A stretch of DNA of 64,000 bases from Bradyrhizobiaceae bacterium (GCA_020544565.1 CP078014.1:3660016-3724015); one strand, 5' to 3'; counted from the stretch's first letter, positions 44,958 through 54,060 are shown. A program made the numbers and translations. Notes: generated by a model not told the origin, from the sequence alone.

Positions 44958-46243
44958 GCGTCAACGTCACCAGACTGCCGTCCGGCCTGACGGTGATCAC
45001 CGACAGCATGGCGCATCTCGAAACCGCGGCGCTCGGGGTGTGGACCGGCGTCGGCGGCCGCGACGAGAAGGCGGACGAGCACGGCATGTCGCACCTGCTG
45101 GAGCACATGGCGTTCAAGGGCACGACCACGCGTAGCGCGCGCGACATCGCCGAGGAGATCGAGGCGGTCGGCGGCGATCTCAACGCCGCCACCAGCACCG
45201 AGACCACGGCCTACTACGCGCGGGTGCTGAAAGCCGACGTGCCGCTGGCGCTCGACGTGCTGGCCGACATCCTCGCCCATCCCTCGTTCGATCCCGAGGA
45301 GCTCGAACGCGAGAAAAGCGTGATCGAGCAGGAGATCGGCGCGGCGCAGGATACGCCCGACGACGTGGTGTTCGAGCATCTCAGCGAGCTGTGCTACCCG
45401 GACCAGCCGATCGGCCGCTCGCTGCTCGGCACCGCGCAGACGCTCGCGACCTTCAGCCGCGATCACCTGAACGATTATCTGTCGACGCATTATCACGGCC
45501 CCGACATGGTGGTGGCCGCGGCGGGCGCGGTCGATCACGCCCGCGTCGTCGAAGAAGTCGAGCAGCGCTTTGCGAGCTTCGCCGCCGCGCCTGCGCCGAA
45601 GCCCGCGCCTGCGACATTCGGCAAGGGCGGTTCGCGCGTCATCCATCGCGATCTCGAACAGGCGCATCTGACGCTGGCGCTGGAGGGGCTGCCGCAGTCC
45701 GATCCGGCGCTGTTCAGCCTGCAGGTGTTCACCAACATTCTCGGCGGCGGCATGTCGTCGCGGCTGTTCCAGGAAGTGCGCGAGAAGCGCGGCCTGTGCT
45801 ACGCGATCTACACCTTCCACGCCGCCTATTCCGACACCGGCTTTTTCGGGCTCTACACCGGCACCGATCCCGCCGACGCGCCGGAGATGATGGAGGTGAT
45901 CGTCGACGAGATCGGCAATGCGGTCGAGACCCTGACCGAAGCCGAGGTCGCGCGCGCCAAGGCGCAGATGAAGGCCGGCCTGCTGATGGCGCTGGAGAGC
46001 TGCAGCGCGCGGGCCGAGCAGATGGCGCGGCATATCCTGGCCTATGGCCGCCTGCTGACCGCGGACGAACTGATCGCGCGGATCGACGCCGTCAGCGTCG
46101 ACACCACCCGCGACGCCGCGCGCGGCCTGCTCGGACGCGGCCGCCCGGCGGTGGCGGCGCTCGGCAGCGGCCGCGGGCTCGAGACCGCCGCCGCCTGCGC
46201 CGAGGGGCTGACGCAGCCACGGGCGCGGGCGCTGCTGCACTGA
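44954..46243 (+). CDS. M16 family zinc peptidase (mitochondrial-processing-peptidase-like)
   Basis: A 429-residue cytosolic or periplasmic-facing pitrilysin-family protein. The inverted zinc motif HLLEH is at about 47-51 ('MSHLLEHMAFKGTTTRSA'), and the third ligand Glu lies some 70 residues on. The second inactive half has 'GGGMSSRLFQEVREKRGLCYAIYTFH', a signature shared with mitochondrial MPP-beta and the rhizobial homologues. The physiological substrate is unknown. It is translationally coupled to thrC (ATGA), an arrangement common in this order. Confidence 0.93.
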   Translation: MSVNVTRLPSGLTVITDSMAHLETAALGVWTGVGGRDEKADEHGMSHLLEHMAFKGTTTRSARDIAEEIEAVGGDLNAATSTETTAYYARVLKADVPLALDVLADILAHPSFDPEELEREKSVIEQEIGAAQDTPDDVVFEHLSELCYPDQPIGRSLLGTAQTLATFSRDHLNDYLSTHYHGPDMVVAAAGAVDHARVVEEVEQRFASFAAAPAPKPAPATFGKGGSRVIHRDLEQAHLTLALEGLPQSDPALFSLQVFTNILGGGMSSRLFQEVREKRGLCYAIYTFHAAYSDTGFFGLYTGTDPADAPEMMEVIVDEIGNAVETLTEAEVARAKAQMKAGLLMALESCSARAEQMARHILAYGRLLTADELIARIDAVSVDTTRDAARGLLGRGRPAVAALGSGRGLETAAACAEGLTQPRARALLH

Positions 46244-46268
46244 GGCCGTCGATGCCGGCCGCGATGTC

Positions 46269-46667
46269 ATGACCGACGATCCGGTGGCACCCGCGTCCCG
46301 CACCCAGCGCCTGGTGCGCGGCGTCTTCCTGGTGCTTGGCTTCGTCTTCGTCGGCCTCGGCGTCATCGGCGCGGTGCTGCCGGTGTTGCCGACCACGCCG
46401 TTTCTGATTGTCGCGGCGGCGTGCTTCGCGCGCTCCTCGCGCCGGCTCGAGGCCCGCCTGCTCGCGCATCCGCACTTCGGACCGATGTTGCAGGCCTGGC
46501 GGGCGCGCGGGGCCATTCCGCGCCGGGCGAAGGTCGCGGCCCTTGCCGGCATGGCGATCGGCTTCGTCCTGTTCTGGTTCACCGGCGACCGCAGCCTGCC
46601 GATGACGCTTGCCGTGATTCTGGTGATGGCGGGAGGGCTCGCCTATGTGTTCTCGCGGCCGTCCTGA
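46269..46667 (+). CDS. DUF454 (YbaN-like) small membrane protein
   Basis: A 132-residue protein with an N-terminal helix 'GVFLVLGFVFVGLGVIGAVLPVLPTTPFLIVAAACFARSS' and two C-terminal helices. The 'LPVLPTTPFL' motif and 'SRRLEARLLAHPHFGP' are characteristic of DUF454/YbaN. No biochemical function is established. It follows the M16 gene by 25 bases and precedes a GNAT gene, so it is probably in the same transcript. Confidence 0.88.
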   Translation: MTDDPVAPASRTQRLVRGVFLVLGFVFVGLGVIGAVLPVLPTTPFLIVAAACFARSSRRLEARLLAHPHFGPMLQAWRARGAIPRRAKVAALAGMAIGFVLFWFTGDRSLPMTLAVILVMAGGLAYVFSRPS

Positions 46668-46769
46668 GAACCGACGAAGGCGGCGGGGCCGATCGGAATG
46701 ACGGCCGATCCGTGCTACAAGATGGGCACGGGCGCGCGACCCGCGCCCGGCGACGCAGAGGGATTCGGC

Positions 46770-47357
46770 ATGGCCCTGTTTCGTCTTTCGTCCACAGCCG
46801 CTCCGGCGCTGGCGCCGCGGGGGCGCGGCGTGTGGCTGCGCGCGCCGCAGATGGCCGACTATGGACCATGGAGCGAATTGCGTGAGGCCAGCCGCGCGTT
46901 CCTCACGCCGTGGGAGCCGATCTGGCCGTCCGACGATCTCACCCGCGCCGGCTTCCGTCGGCGGTTGCGCCGTTATGCCGAGGACATCGCCGAGGACAGG
47001 ACCTATCCGTTCCTCGTATTCCGCGAGGGCGACGGCGCATTGCTCGGCGGGGTGACGCTGGCCAATGTGCGGCGGGGTATCGTGCAGGCGGGCACGGTGG
47101 GCTACTGGATCGGCCAGCCTCATGCGGGCCGGGGCTACATGACCGCCGCGCTGCGGGTGCTGCTGCCGACCCTGTTCGGCGAATTGAACCTGCACCGGGT
47201 CGAAGCCGCCTGCATTCCCACCAACCAGTCGTCGATCCGGGTGCTGGAGAAGTGCGGCTTCGCCCGGGAAGGGCTGGCGCGGCGCTATCTGTGCATCAAC
47301 GGCATCTGGCAGGACCATTATCTTTACGGCCTGCTGGACGAGGATTGCCGTGGCTGA
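46770..47357 (+). CDS. rimJ: GNAT family N-acetyltransferase (RimJ/RimL-like)
   Basis: A 195-residue acetyltransferase. Conserved parts are 'LREASRAFLTPWEPIWPSDDLT' (RimJ-type substrate region), 'GGVTLANVRRGIVQAGTVGYWIGQPHAGRGYMTAAL' with the acetyl-CoA pyrophosphate loop, and 'NLHRVEAACIPTNQSSIRVLEKCGFAREG'. RimJ acetylates the N-terminus of ribosomal protein S5 in E. coli; the substrate here is not proven. The ATG at 46770 fits the family best; the open frame from 46698 adds unrelated residues. Confidence 0.88.
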   Translation: MALFRLSSTAAPALAPRGRGVWLRAPQMADYGPWSELREASRAFLTPWEPIWPSDDLTRAGFRRRLRRYAEDIAEDRTYPFLVFREGDGALLGGVTLANVRRGIVQAGTVGYWIGQPHAGRGYMTAALRVLLPTLFGELNLHRVEAACIPTNQSSIRVLEKCGFAREGLARRYLCINGIWQDHYLYGLLDEDCRG

Positions 47358-47423
47358 TTGCGCCTTTGGTTCGCCGTCTTTGCCCTGCTATAAGGCCCCG
47401 TCTTGATGCGGGGTGGAGCGATC

Positions 47424-48104
47424 ATGGCCGGAAGCAGAGCTTTGAACCGGACAGCAGCGGCGGCGCTGGGTGTGGCCGCAGCGGCGTGGCTTGCGGGCTG
47501 CGGGGGTATGTCGGGTGCGTCGTCCGGCGCGGGCGCATCGAGCCCTTCGCTCACCAGCCGCTTCGGCGAGCTGTTCGGCGGCAAGTCGCAGGAGGCGAGC
47601 GCCACCTCGGCGCCGTCCACCCAGGCGATGGAGAACAGCAGCGACTTGACCTGCCCCAGCGTCGCCATCCGCTTCGGCGCCTCCACTCTGGCGGTGGGCC
47701 GGCCGGGCCAGCCGGCGTCGGGCAACGATCTGCGCTATCAGGGCACGATCACCCGCACCGCGCGCGACTGCAATCTGCAGAACGGCCAGGTTACGGCGCG
47801 GATCGGCGTGCAGGGCCGCGTCATCGTCGGGCCGGCCGGCGCGCCGCCGACGGTCGATCTGCCGCTGCGCGTCGCGGTGGTGCAGGAAGGCTCGGCCTCC
47901 GGCGACAAGGTCATCGTCACCAAGGCGTTCCGCACCTCGGTGGCGATCCCGCCGGACGCGCAGAGCGTCGAGTTCAGCGTGGTGGCGGAAGACGTCACCT
48001 ATCCCGCGCCCACGGCGGCGGCCAACGACAAATACGTCTTCTATGTCGGGTTCGATCCGGCGGGGCTCAAGCCCGAGACTCCGGCGCGCCGCAAGCGGAG
48101 GTAG
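47424..48104 (+). CDS. Putative lipoprotein
   Basis: A 226-residue predicted lipoprotein. The signal peptide ends in the lipobox LAGC (about residues 24-27: 'AAAWLAGCGGMSG'). A Ser/Ala-rich linker and a beta-rich domain follow, with 'LTCPSVAIRFGASTLAVGRPGQP', 'RYQGTITRTARDCNLQNGQVTARIGVQGRVIVGP' and 'EFSVVAEDVTYPAP'. I recognise it as a conserved hypothetical of bradyrhizobia but cannot name a function. The ATG at 47424 is used; another lies at 47403. A bidirectional terminator at 48147-48186 separates it from the convergent atp operon. Confidence 0.82.
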   Translation: MAGSRALNRTAAAALGVAAAAWLAGCGGMSGASSGAGASSPSLTSRFGELFGGKSQEASATSAPSTQAMENSSDLTCPSVAIRFGASTLAVGRPGQPASGNDLRYQGTITRTARDCNLQNGQVTARIGVQGRVIVGPAGAPPTVDLPLRVAVVQEGSASGDKVIVTKAFRTSVAIPPDAQSVEFSVVAEDVTYPAPTAAANDKYVFYVGFDPAGLKPETPARRKRR

Positions 48105-48146
48105 CTGCGCCGCGCGCTGGATCGTGTCGCGTCACGGCATGCGCAC

Positions 48147-48186
48147 AAAAAAACCGGCCGCGGAAATTCCGTGGCCGGTTTTTTTT
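48147..48186. terminator. Bidirectional terminator between the lipoprotein and atp operon
   Basis: Long stem AAAAAAACCGGCCGCGGAA/TTCCGTGGCCGGTTTTTTT (one G-T wobble), with A-run and T-run on both sides. Confidence 0.88.
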
Positions 48187-48215
48187 AATGCAAGGCGTCG
48201 TGGAGTATGTGCGGC

Positions 48216-48698
48216 TCAGTTCAATTTGCCGCGCACGTCCTGGATGCCCTTGGCGATCAGGTCGTCGGCGACCGACCCCTTGACCGTCTGCCCCATGATC
48301 GAAGCGGCGGCGCTGACCGCGGCTTCGGCGGCGGCGGCGCGGACGTCGGCAATCGCCTGGGTTTCGGCCATGGCGATCTTGCTTTCGGCCGACTTGGTGC
48401 GGCGGGCGACGAAGTCTTCCATCTTCGCCTTGGCTTCGGCGGCGATGCGTTCCGCATCGGCCTTGGCGCTGGCGACGATGTCCTGCGCTTCCTTCTCCGC
48501 GCTGGCGCGGCGGCTGCGATATTCCTCGACCAGCTTCGCCGCCTCGTCCTTGAGGCGGCGGGCGTCGTCGAGTTCCTTCTGAATGCGGTCGCGACGATGA
48601 TCCAGCGCCGACAGGATGGTGCGATGAACGCCGAAATAGGCGAAGATCCCCATCAGGATGACGAAGGCGACGGCGACCCAGGCTTCTGCTTCCAACAT
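48216..48698 (-). CDS. atpF: F0F1 ATP synthase subunit b
   Basis: A 160-residue subunit b. One N-terminal membrane helix ('[30 protein letters not shown]') is followed by a long Ala/Glu/Lys-rich coiled coil ('[19 protein letters not shown]' and so on). It forms the peripheral stalk linking F0 to F1, paired with b' encoded immediately upstream with a 5-base gap. It is the last gene of the atpI-atpB-atpE-b'-b operon, before the terminator at 48147-48186. Confidence 0.95.
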   Translation of the reverse strand: MLEAEAWVAVAFVILMGIFAYFGVHRTILSALDHRRDRIQKELDDARRLKDEAAKLVEEYRSRRASAEKEAQDIVASAKADAERIAAEAKAKMEDFVARRTKSAESKIAMAETQAIADVRAAAAEAAVSAAASIMGQTVKGSVADDLIAKGIQDVRGKLN

Positions 48699-48703
48699 CG
48701 TCG

Positions 48704-49261
48704 TTATCCCTTCAAGGATGCATCGACGGCGCTATCGACCGTCTTGCCGTCGGGAGCGACGCCGGTGAGCCGCTGGACGATGGCCGAGGCCGCGTCGGAC
48801 GCGATGGAGCGGACGTTGCCCATGGCGGTCTGGCGGGTCGCGGCGATGGTCTTTTCGGCATCGGCGAGCTTGGTCGCGAGGCTCGCTTCCAGCGCCTTGC
48901 GGTCGCTTTCCGCCTGCGCGCTCAGTTTGTCGCGGGTTTCCGCGCCGATCGCCTGCGCCCGGGCGCGCGCATCGGCGAGCTCGGTTTCGTAGGCTTTCAG
49001 CGCCGCGTCGGATTCGTCCTTCAGCTTCTGCGCGTCGGCGAGATCCTTGTCGATCACGCCTTCACGCGCCGAAATGACGCCACCGACGCGCGGAAGCGCG
49101 AACTTCGACACGATGAAGTAGAGCAGCGCAAAGGCGATCGCGAACGACACCAGTTGCGAAGCAAACGTTTCCGACTGGAAGGGCGGGAAGCCCCCCTTGC
49201 CGTGGCCGTCCACTTCGGTGTGGGCCGTCGTGCCCTTTGCATGGCTTGCGTTCGTCGCCAT
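48704..49261 (-). CDS. atpX: F0F1 ATP synthase subunit b'
   Basis: A 185-residue b' subunit. A longer hydrophilic N-terminus (about 30 residues) precedes the membrane helix '[25 protein letters not shown]', then an extended coiled coil. Alphaproteobacteria and chloroplasts carry this duplicated b/b' pair, which forms a heterodimeric stalk. Sequence similarity to the following atpF is limited to the helix pattern. The short gap to atpE (about 67 bases) contains a CCGCGG...CCGCGG self-complementary stretch on the complementary strand that could form a hairpin in the mRNA. Confidence 0.94.
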   Translation of the reverse strand: MATNASHAKGTTAHTEVDGHGKGGFPPFQSETFASQLVSFAIAFALLYFIVSKFALPRVGGVISAREGVIDKDLADAQKLKDESDAALKAYETELADARARAQAIGAETRDKLSAQAESDRKALEASLATKLADAEKTIAATRQTAMGNVRSIASDAASAIVQRLTGVAPDGKTVDSAVDASLKG

Positions 49262-49328
49262 GAACTTCTCCTGTCGGCGTCAACCGCGGCGCGCGAGCGG
49301 CCGCGGCGGACGCATCATCCGGTCCGGA

Positions 49329-49556
49329 TTAGACGGCGAACAGCAGCAGCAGCGCGATCAGCAGCGAGAAGATGCCCAGCGCTTCGGTCACGGCGAAGCC
49401 GAAAATCAGGTTCGCGAACTGGCCCTGCGAGGCGGAGGGATTGCGCAGCGCGCCGTTGAGGAACTGGCTGAAGATCATGCCGACGCCGATGCCCGCGCCG
49501 CCCATGCCGAGACACGCAATGCCGGCGCCGATGTACTTAGCTGCAACTGGATCCAT
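49329..49556 (-). CDS. atpE: F0F1 ATP synthase subunit c
   Basis: A 75-residue double-helix proteolipid forming the rotor ring. The first helix has the GxGxG packing pattern ('[20 protein letters not shown]'). The polar loop is '[11 protein letters not shown]', close to the usual RQP loop but with RNP. The second helix carries the ion-carrying carboxylate Glu58 ('[20 protein letters not shown]'). There is no obvious Na+-binding signature, so proton coupling is expected. The GGAG-type ribosome-binding site (AAAAAGGAG on the coding strand) directly before the ATG is strong, as expected for the most abundant subunit. Confidence 0.97.
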   Translation of the reverse strand: MDPVAAKYIGAGIACLGMGGAGIGVGMIFSQFLNGALRNPSASQGQFANLIFGFAVTEALGIFSLLIALLLLFAV

Positions 49557-49622
49557 GGTAGAACTCCTTTTTGGGATGTGTTGGTGTCAGAGGATTAAGG
49601 TCGATCCGGGTCGTGATCGCGA

Positions 49623-50372
49623 TCAGTGGCCCGGATGAAGCGCGTCGTTGAGGTAGATGCAGGTCAGGATGGCGAACACGTAGGCCTGCAGGAAAGCCAC
49701 GAGAAGCTCGAGGCCGGTGAGCGCGGTCGTCATCGCCAGCGGCAACACCGAACCGAAGATGCCGAGAGCGCCGAGCGCGCTCAGCGACGTGACGAAGCCC
49801 GCGAACACCTTCAGGGTGATGTGACCCGCCAGCATGTTCGCGAACAGACGCACGGAGTGCGAGACCGGCCGCGACAGGAACGAGATGACCTCGATCATCA
49901 TGATCAGCGGCAGGATGTAGATGGGAATGCCCGACGGCACGAACACCTTGAAGAATTTCAGGCCGTTCTTGTAGAGCCCGTAGAGCAGCACGGTGAGGAA
50001 CACCATCAGCGCCAGCGCCACCGTCACGATCAGGTGGCTGGTCACGGTGAAGGTGTAGGGGATGATGCCGATCAGGTTGGCCGTCAGGATGAACATGAAC
50101 AGCGAGAACACGAAGGGGAAGAACTTCATGCCCTCTTCGCCGACGCTGTCTCGCAGCATGTTGCGGACAAATTCGTAGGATAATTCCGCCATCGACTGCA
50201 TGCGGGTCGGAACCAAATGGCGGCCGGCGCTGCCGCCGATCATCAGCAGCGAGACGACGGCGACCGCGCCCAGCATGTAGGCCGACGAATTGGTGAACGC
50301 GATTTCCTGGTTGCCGATGTGCCCCAGGGTGAAGATCTTGTGGATCTCGAATTGATGAATCGGATCGGCCAT
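49623..50372 (-). CDS. atpB: F0F1 ATP synthase subunit a
   Basis: A 249-residue membrane subunit a, the stator half of the proton channel. The essential arginine is in '[22 protein letters not shown]'. The C-terminal helix '[32 protein letters not shown]' is also typical. N-terminal '[30 protein letters not shown]' matches alphaproteobacterial AtpB. A 184-base gap separates it from atpI and contains a strong hairpin at 50514-50536. The length is normal. Confidence 0.97.
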   Translation of the reverse strand: MADPIHQFEIHKIFTLGHIGNQEIAFTNSSAYMLGAVAVVSLLMIGGSAGRHLVPTRMQSMAELSYEFVRNMLRDSVGEEGMKFFPFVFSLFMFILTANLIGIIPYTFTVTSHLIVTVALALMVFLTVLLYGLYKNGLKFFKVFVPSGIPIYILPLIMMIEVISFLSRPVSHSVRLFANMLAGHITLKVFAGFVTSLSALGALGIFGSVLPLAMTTALTGLELLVAFLQAYVFAILTCIYLNDALHPGH

Positions 50373-50513
50373 CCGCGTTCGTCTTTCATCGTTGCTGGCT
50401 GCGCCAGTTGGTCTCGTGGCCGGCTCGCGCCGGGTTCAGGTCAGTCACCGGCGTGCCGGGTCTCGTGGTGTCCGCCGGCGGGACCGGCGGGAATTCCATG
50501 CGCGCGATCCTCG

Positions 50514-50536
50514 GGCCCGGTCGTTACGACCGGGCC
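50514..50536 (-). other. Stem-loop in the atpI-atpB intergenic mRNA
   Basis: Perfect 10-bp stem GGCCCGGTCG/CGACCGGGCC with a 3-base loop (TTA). It is not followed by a T-run, so it is more likely an RNA-processing or stability element between atpI and atpB than a terminator. Confidence 0.6.
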
Positions 50537-50556
50537 GCGGGCGCGATTGCGAGGTG

Positions 50557-50943
50557 TCAGGAGCGATCGGGTGCGTCGCCATTGGCGACGCCGGCGGTGC
50601 GCATCACGTTGATCACCCCGGCGACGAAGCCGAGCAGGAAAAACACGATGAGCCCCCATGGGGATGTCGACAGCAGACGGTCGAACCCCCAGCCGATGAC
50701 CGCTCCGACAAGAACCCCGGCGATCAATTCGGAGGAGAGGCGAAAGCCACGCGCCATCGCGGATGCGTTGGCGGAGGCTGCCCCGCCACCGGTCTGATCG
50801 GTCTGGCTCTGTCGGCCCTTCCGAACGTCGGAAAGCCGCTGATTCAGACTGTCGAGCCTTGCGGAGAGCGCAGCTTCGTCGGCACGCGGTTCGTTGTCCC
50901 GCCCATCTCTGCCGCGACCCTTGCCGTGCGTGCCGTCTGCCAT
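50557..50943 (-). CDS. atpI: ATP synthase accessory protein AtpI/AtpZ
   Basis: A 128-residue protein. A polar N-terminal half ('ALSARLDSLNQRLSDVRKG') is followed by two membrane helices ('LIAGVLVGAVIGWGFDRLLSTS' and 'GLIVFFLLGFVAGVINVMRTAG'). The 'GWGFDRLL' and 'SPWGLIVFFLLGFVAGV' motifs are those of the AtpI/AtpZ family, assembly and Mg/Ca-handling partners of the c-ring. The start at 50943 (MADGTHGKGRGRDG) is supported by a promoter whose -10 lies at 51011-51016; the longer frame to 51015 would begin inside it. Confidence 0.92.
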   Translation of the reverse strand: MADGTHGKGRGRDGRDNEPRADEAALSARLDSLNQRLSDVRKGRQSQTDQTGGGAASANASAMARGFRLSSELIAGVLVGAVIGWGFDRLLSTSPWGLIVFFLLGFVAGVINVMRTAGVANGDAPDRS

Positions 50944-51326
50944 TGCCGTCGACGCCCACGTTTGTCGCGCGATTTGAGAAAACGCCCCACCACCCACGAA
51001 AACCGCGCGGACCATACTGACGGCCTGTGGTCAAGTCAAGATAACCTGATTAGTTGTTATCATATTGAAATAGCTGCTTTAATTCGGAGAATACGGAGCG
51101 CTGCGCGTCCGCGTCGCACGGCGCTTGCCGCGGCGCGCCCATTGCGCCGCATCATGGTGTGCTTGCCGGCGCTGTTTTGCTCTGCTGTGATGGCGGCGTG
51201 CGGGGTCCGGACAAGGGATCGTGCGCCCTGTCCGACGCGTCCGAGCGGCCGCAAAACCGGCCTCGTCGGCCGCAGGCGCGCGTTCTGACCAGACCCGAGT
51301 CAGCAACAGGTTGGGCCGGGGGAGTG
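50944..51326. other. Divergent intergenic region of the atp operon and DsbA-like gene
   Basis: About 383 bases. It holds the atp promoter (51011-51039), an ATAAC-ctgattagtt-GTTAT inverted repeat (51041-51060) and an AT-rich stretch to about 51080. The right half is GC-rich with an open but non-conserved frame; no gene is called there. Confidence 0.6.
51011..51039 (-). promoter_or_regulatory. Sigma70-type promoter of the F0 ATP synthase operon
   Basis: On the minus strand TTGACT (51039-51034), a 17-base spacer and TATGGT (51016-51011). The predicted start site near 51004 gives a 60-base leader before atpI. An AT-rich block just upstream could act as an UP-like element. Confidence 0.6.
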
Positions 51327-51950
51327 ATGGCGCGCCAGATCGACTACTATTTTTCCATTCCGTCGCCATGGGCCTATATTGGGCACGCGGCGTTCCACGA
51401 CCTCGCCCGGGCGCACCGCCTCGTGGTGAATTACAAGCCGGTGATTTTGGTCGAGCTGTTCTCGGAGACCGGCGGTTTGCCGCTGCCCAGGCGCCATCCG
51501 GCGCGGCAGCGCTACCGGCTCATGGAACTGCAGCGCTGGCGCGACCGGCGCGGTTTGCGGTTCAACATCCATCCGCAACACTGGCCGTTCGATGCGCGGC
51601 TCGCCGATGGCGTGGTGATCGCGGCGATCGAGGCCGGGCATGATCCGGAGCCGTTCCTGCGCAGTGCGTTCGTCGGGGTATGGGAGCGGCAGCTCGATCT
51701 CGCCGATCCCGCCACGGTGACGCGGCTCGCGGACGACGTGGGCCTTCCCGGCGCGGCGCTGGTGGCGCGCGCATCTTCTGAGGCGATCGCCGCCGCCTAC
51801 GAGCACAACCGTCAGGATGCGATCGCGGCCGGCGTGTTCGGCTCGCCGGCCTGGGTGCTCGACGGCGAGGTGTTCTGGGGCCAGGACCGCATCGAACTGT
51901 TGGCCGATGCGCTGGCGTCGGGACGGGCGGCCTACACCGCCGACGTCTGA
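51327..51950 (+). CDS. DsbA-family 2-hydroxychromene-2-carboxylate isomerase-like protein
   Basis: A 207-residue thioredoxin-fold protein of the kappa-GST/HCCA isomerase group: 'IDYYFSIPSPWAYIGHAAFHDLA' at the start, with Ser-Pro-Ser in place of a CxxC, and 'AAGVFGSPAWVLDGEVFWGQDRIELL' near the end with the cis-Pro. The enzyme class uses glutathione to isomerise naphthalene-pathway intermediates. In organisms without that pathway it is probably a general glutathione-dependent isomerase or transferase. The ATG at 51327 (GGGGGAGTG upstream) is used. A terminator at 52002-52033 lies beyond it. Confidence 0.88.
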   Translation: MARQIDYYFSIPSPWAYIGHAAFHDLARAHRLVVNYKPVILVELFSETGGLPLPRRHPARQRYRLMELQRWRDRRGLRFNIHPQHWPFDARLADGVVIAAIEAGHDPEPFLRSAFVGVWERQLDLADPATVTRLADDVGLPGAALVARASSEAIAAAYEHNRQDAIAAGVFGSPAWVLDGEVFWGQDRIELLADALASGRAAYTADV

Positions 51951-52001
51951 TCGCGGCGGCGCGGCCGCTCGCGAAGCCGGTTTCGGTTTTTGGATCATCA
52001 T

Positions 52002-52033
52002 AAAAAAACGGCCGCGGAATGATCCGCGGCCGT
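52002..52033 (-). terminator. Intrinsic terminator of the MHS transporter gene
   Basis: Eleven-bp stem ACGGCCGCGGA/TCCGCGGCCGT with a 4-base loop. On the minus strand a run of seven T follows (52002-52008). It is shared by convergent transcription from 51950. Confidence 0.85.
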
Positions 52034-52076
52034 GATGTTGGCAGGACCGCCGGGCGTTGCGCCCGGCGCTCCGATT

Positions 52077-53738
52077 CTACTTCGTGATGTCGACGTCCTT
52101 GGTTTCCGGCAGGAAGAAGAAGCCGACCACCACCGTGATCAGGGCGAAGATCACCGGATACCACAGGCCGGCGTAGATATCGCCCGTAGACGCCACGATG
52201 GCGAAGGAGGTCGCCGGCAACAGGCCGCCGAACCAGCCGTTGCCGATATGGTAGGGCAGCGACATCGAGGTGTAGCGGATGCGGGTCGGGAACAGTTCGA
52301 CCAGCATCGCCGCGATCGGGCCGTACACCATGGTGACGAAGATCACCAGGATGAACAGCAGGCCGATGGTGGCCGCCACCCGCGGCTGGAAGATGTCGAA
52401 CGGGTGCTTCATCTTGATGATGTCGGCATGGCCCGCCTTCGGATAGCCGGCCTCGGCAAGCGCCGCGGTGATCGCCGGATTCGAGGTCTTGGCGTCGGTG
52501 TAGGGAATCTCCTTGCCGTTGATCACCACACGCACGCCTGAGCCGGCCGCGCCGGCCGCCCATGAATACTTCACGGACGACTGGGCGAGGAAGGCGCGGG
52601 CGATGTCGCACGCGTTGGAGAACACGCGGGTGCCGACCGGGTTGAACAGGTCACCGCAGCCCCTCGGATCGGCCACGACCTCGACCCGCACCGTCTCGAT
52701 GGCCGTTTCCAGCGCCGGGTTGGCGTTGGTCGTGATCATGCGGAAGATCGGGAAGAAGGTGAGTGCCGCGATCAGGCAGCCCGCGAGAATGATGGGCTTG
52801 CGGCCGATCCTGTCCGACAGCGCGCCGAACACGATGAAGAAGCCGGTGCCGAGCAGCAGCGACCACGCGATCAGCAGGTTGGAAGTATAGCCGTCGACCT
52901 TGAGGATCGATTGCAGGAAGAACAGCGCGTAGAACTGGCCGGTGTACCAGACCACGCCCTGGCCCATCACGCCGCCGAGAAGTGCGATCAGCACGATCTT
53001 GGCGTTGCTCCAGTTGGCGAAGGCTTCCGTCAGCGGCGCCTTGGAGGTCTTGCCCTCGTCCTTCATCCGCTGGAAGATCGGGGACTCGTTCAGCTTCAGG
53101 CGGATGACCACCGAAACGGCGAGCAGCAGCACCGACACCAGGAACGGAATGCGCCAGCCCCACGCGGCGAACTCGGCCTCGCCGAGGACGGTGCGGGTGA
53201 ACAGGATGACCAGCAGCGACAGGAACAGGCCGAGGGTCGCGGTGGTCTGGATGAACGAGGTGTAGTAGCCGCGCTTGCCGGGAGGCGAGTGCTCCGCGAC
53301 GTAGGTGGCCGCGCCGCCGTACTCGCCGCCGAGGGCGAGGCCCTGCAGCAGGCGCAGACCGATCAGGATGATCGGGGCGGCGATGCCGATGGTGGCGGCG
53401 TTGGGCAGCAGGCCGACGATGAAGGTCGACATACCCATGATGAGGATGGTGACGAGGAAGGTGTATTTGCGGCCGACGAGATCGCCAACGCGGCCGAACA
53501 CCAGCGCGCCGAACGGGCGGACCAGGAAGCCCGCGGCGAAGGCCAGCAGGGCGAAAATATCGCGAGTCGCCGGCGGATAGGCGCTGAAGAACTGAGCGCC
53601 GATGATCGCGGCGAGCGATCCGTAGAGGTAGAAGTCATACCATTCGAACACAGTGCCGAGCGATGACGCCAAGATGACGAAGCGTTCGTCCTTCGTCATC
53701 CCGCGCCCACGTGGCGTGGTTGTTGTCATTGTAGCCAT
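52077..53738 (-). CDS. MFS transporter, metabolite:H+ symporter (MHS) family with large extra loop
   Basis: A 553-residue, 12-helix inner-membrane transporter. 'SSLGTVFEWYDFYLYGSLAAII' at the N-terminus and 'FGALVFGRVGDLVGRKYTFL' (loop 2-3) are MHS-family hallmarks (ProP, ShiA, KgtP). The length exceeds that family's usual 430-500. About 100 residues (roughly 337-447) are inserted between helices in the C-terminal half. The insert contains 'VADPRGCGDLFNPVG' and 'FSNACDIARAFLAQSSVKYS' with two cysteines, and resumes at 'DIFQPRVAATIGLLFIL'. Substrates of the family are organic acids, shikimate or betaines; none can be assigned here. Confidence 0.9.
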   Translation of the reverse strand: MATMTTTTPRGRGMTKDERFVILASSLGTVFEWYDFYLYGSLAAIIGAQFFSAYPPATRDIFALLAFAAGFLVRPFGALVFGRVGDLVGRKYTFLVTILIMGMSTFIVGLLPNAATIGIAAPIILIGLRLLQGLALGGEYGGAATYVAEHSPPGKRGYYTSFIQTTATLGLFLSLLVILFTRTVLGEAEFAAWGWRIPFLVSVLLLAVSVVIRLKLNESPIFQRMKDEGKTSKAPLTEAFANWSNAKIVLIALLGGVMGQGVVWYTGQFYALFFLQSILKVDGYTSNLLIAWSLLLGTGFFIVFGALSDRIGRKPIILAGCLIAALTFFPIFRMITTNANPALETAIETVRVEVVADPRGCGDLFNPVGTRVFSNACDIARAFLAQSSVKYSWAAGAAGSGVRVVINGKEIPYTDAKTSNPAITAALAEAGYPKAGHADIIKMKHPFDIFQPRVAATIGLLFILVIFVTMVYGPIAAMLVELFPTRIRYTSMSLPYHIGNGWFGGLLPATSFAIVASTGDIYAGLWYPVIFALITVVVGFFFLPETKDVDITK

Positions 53739-54060
53739 TGCAATGCTCCCCGATGTCTGTTGCCAGAAATTCTGTTGTCAGAAATCCGCTCCTGCGCGCC
53801 GGTCTTCCAGGGGCTTCATCCGCGGGAGCTTCCCTTTTAGGGTAACATCGGCGTGAAACATCGCCCTATAAGACTTTTGGCCGAACACACAGGGGGGGCA
53901 GGCACGATCTCGCAATGCACAATCGCGGCGGTCGGTGCGCGGGATTCAGCGGGCTGGATCTTGTGATTTGATCGCGTCGCTTGCATCACAGTCCACGCCG
54001 GTGAACACTCGGCACAGCCGATGTCACCGAGCCCAACCAGTTGACGGATTCACGGATTCA
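53739..54060. other. Divergent intergenic region of MHS transporter and CrbR-like regulator
   Basis: About 322 bases. Two near direct repeats AACATCGGCG and AACATCGCCC occur around 53844-53872, next to a TATAAG (53870 region). No gene was recognised; the open frame from 53935 is not conserved-looking. Confidence 0.5.

Noticed and set aside
51159..51326. Upstream extension of the DsbA-like protein
   Set aside because: The extension lacks family similarity; the ATG at 51327 begins the IDYYFSIPSPW motif.
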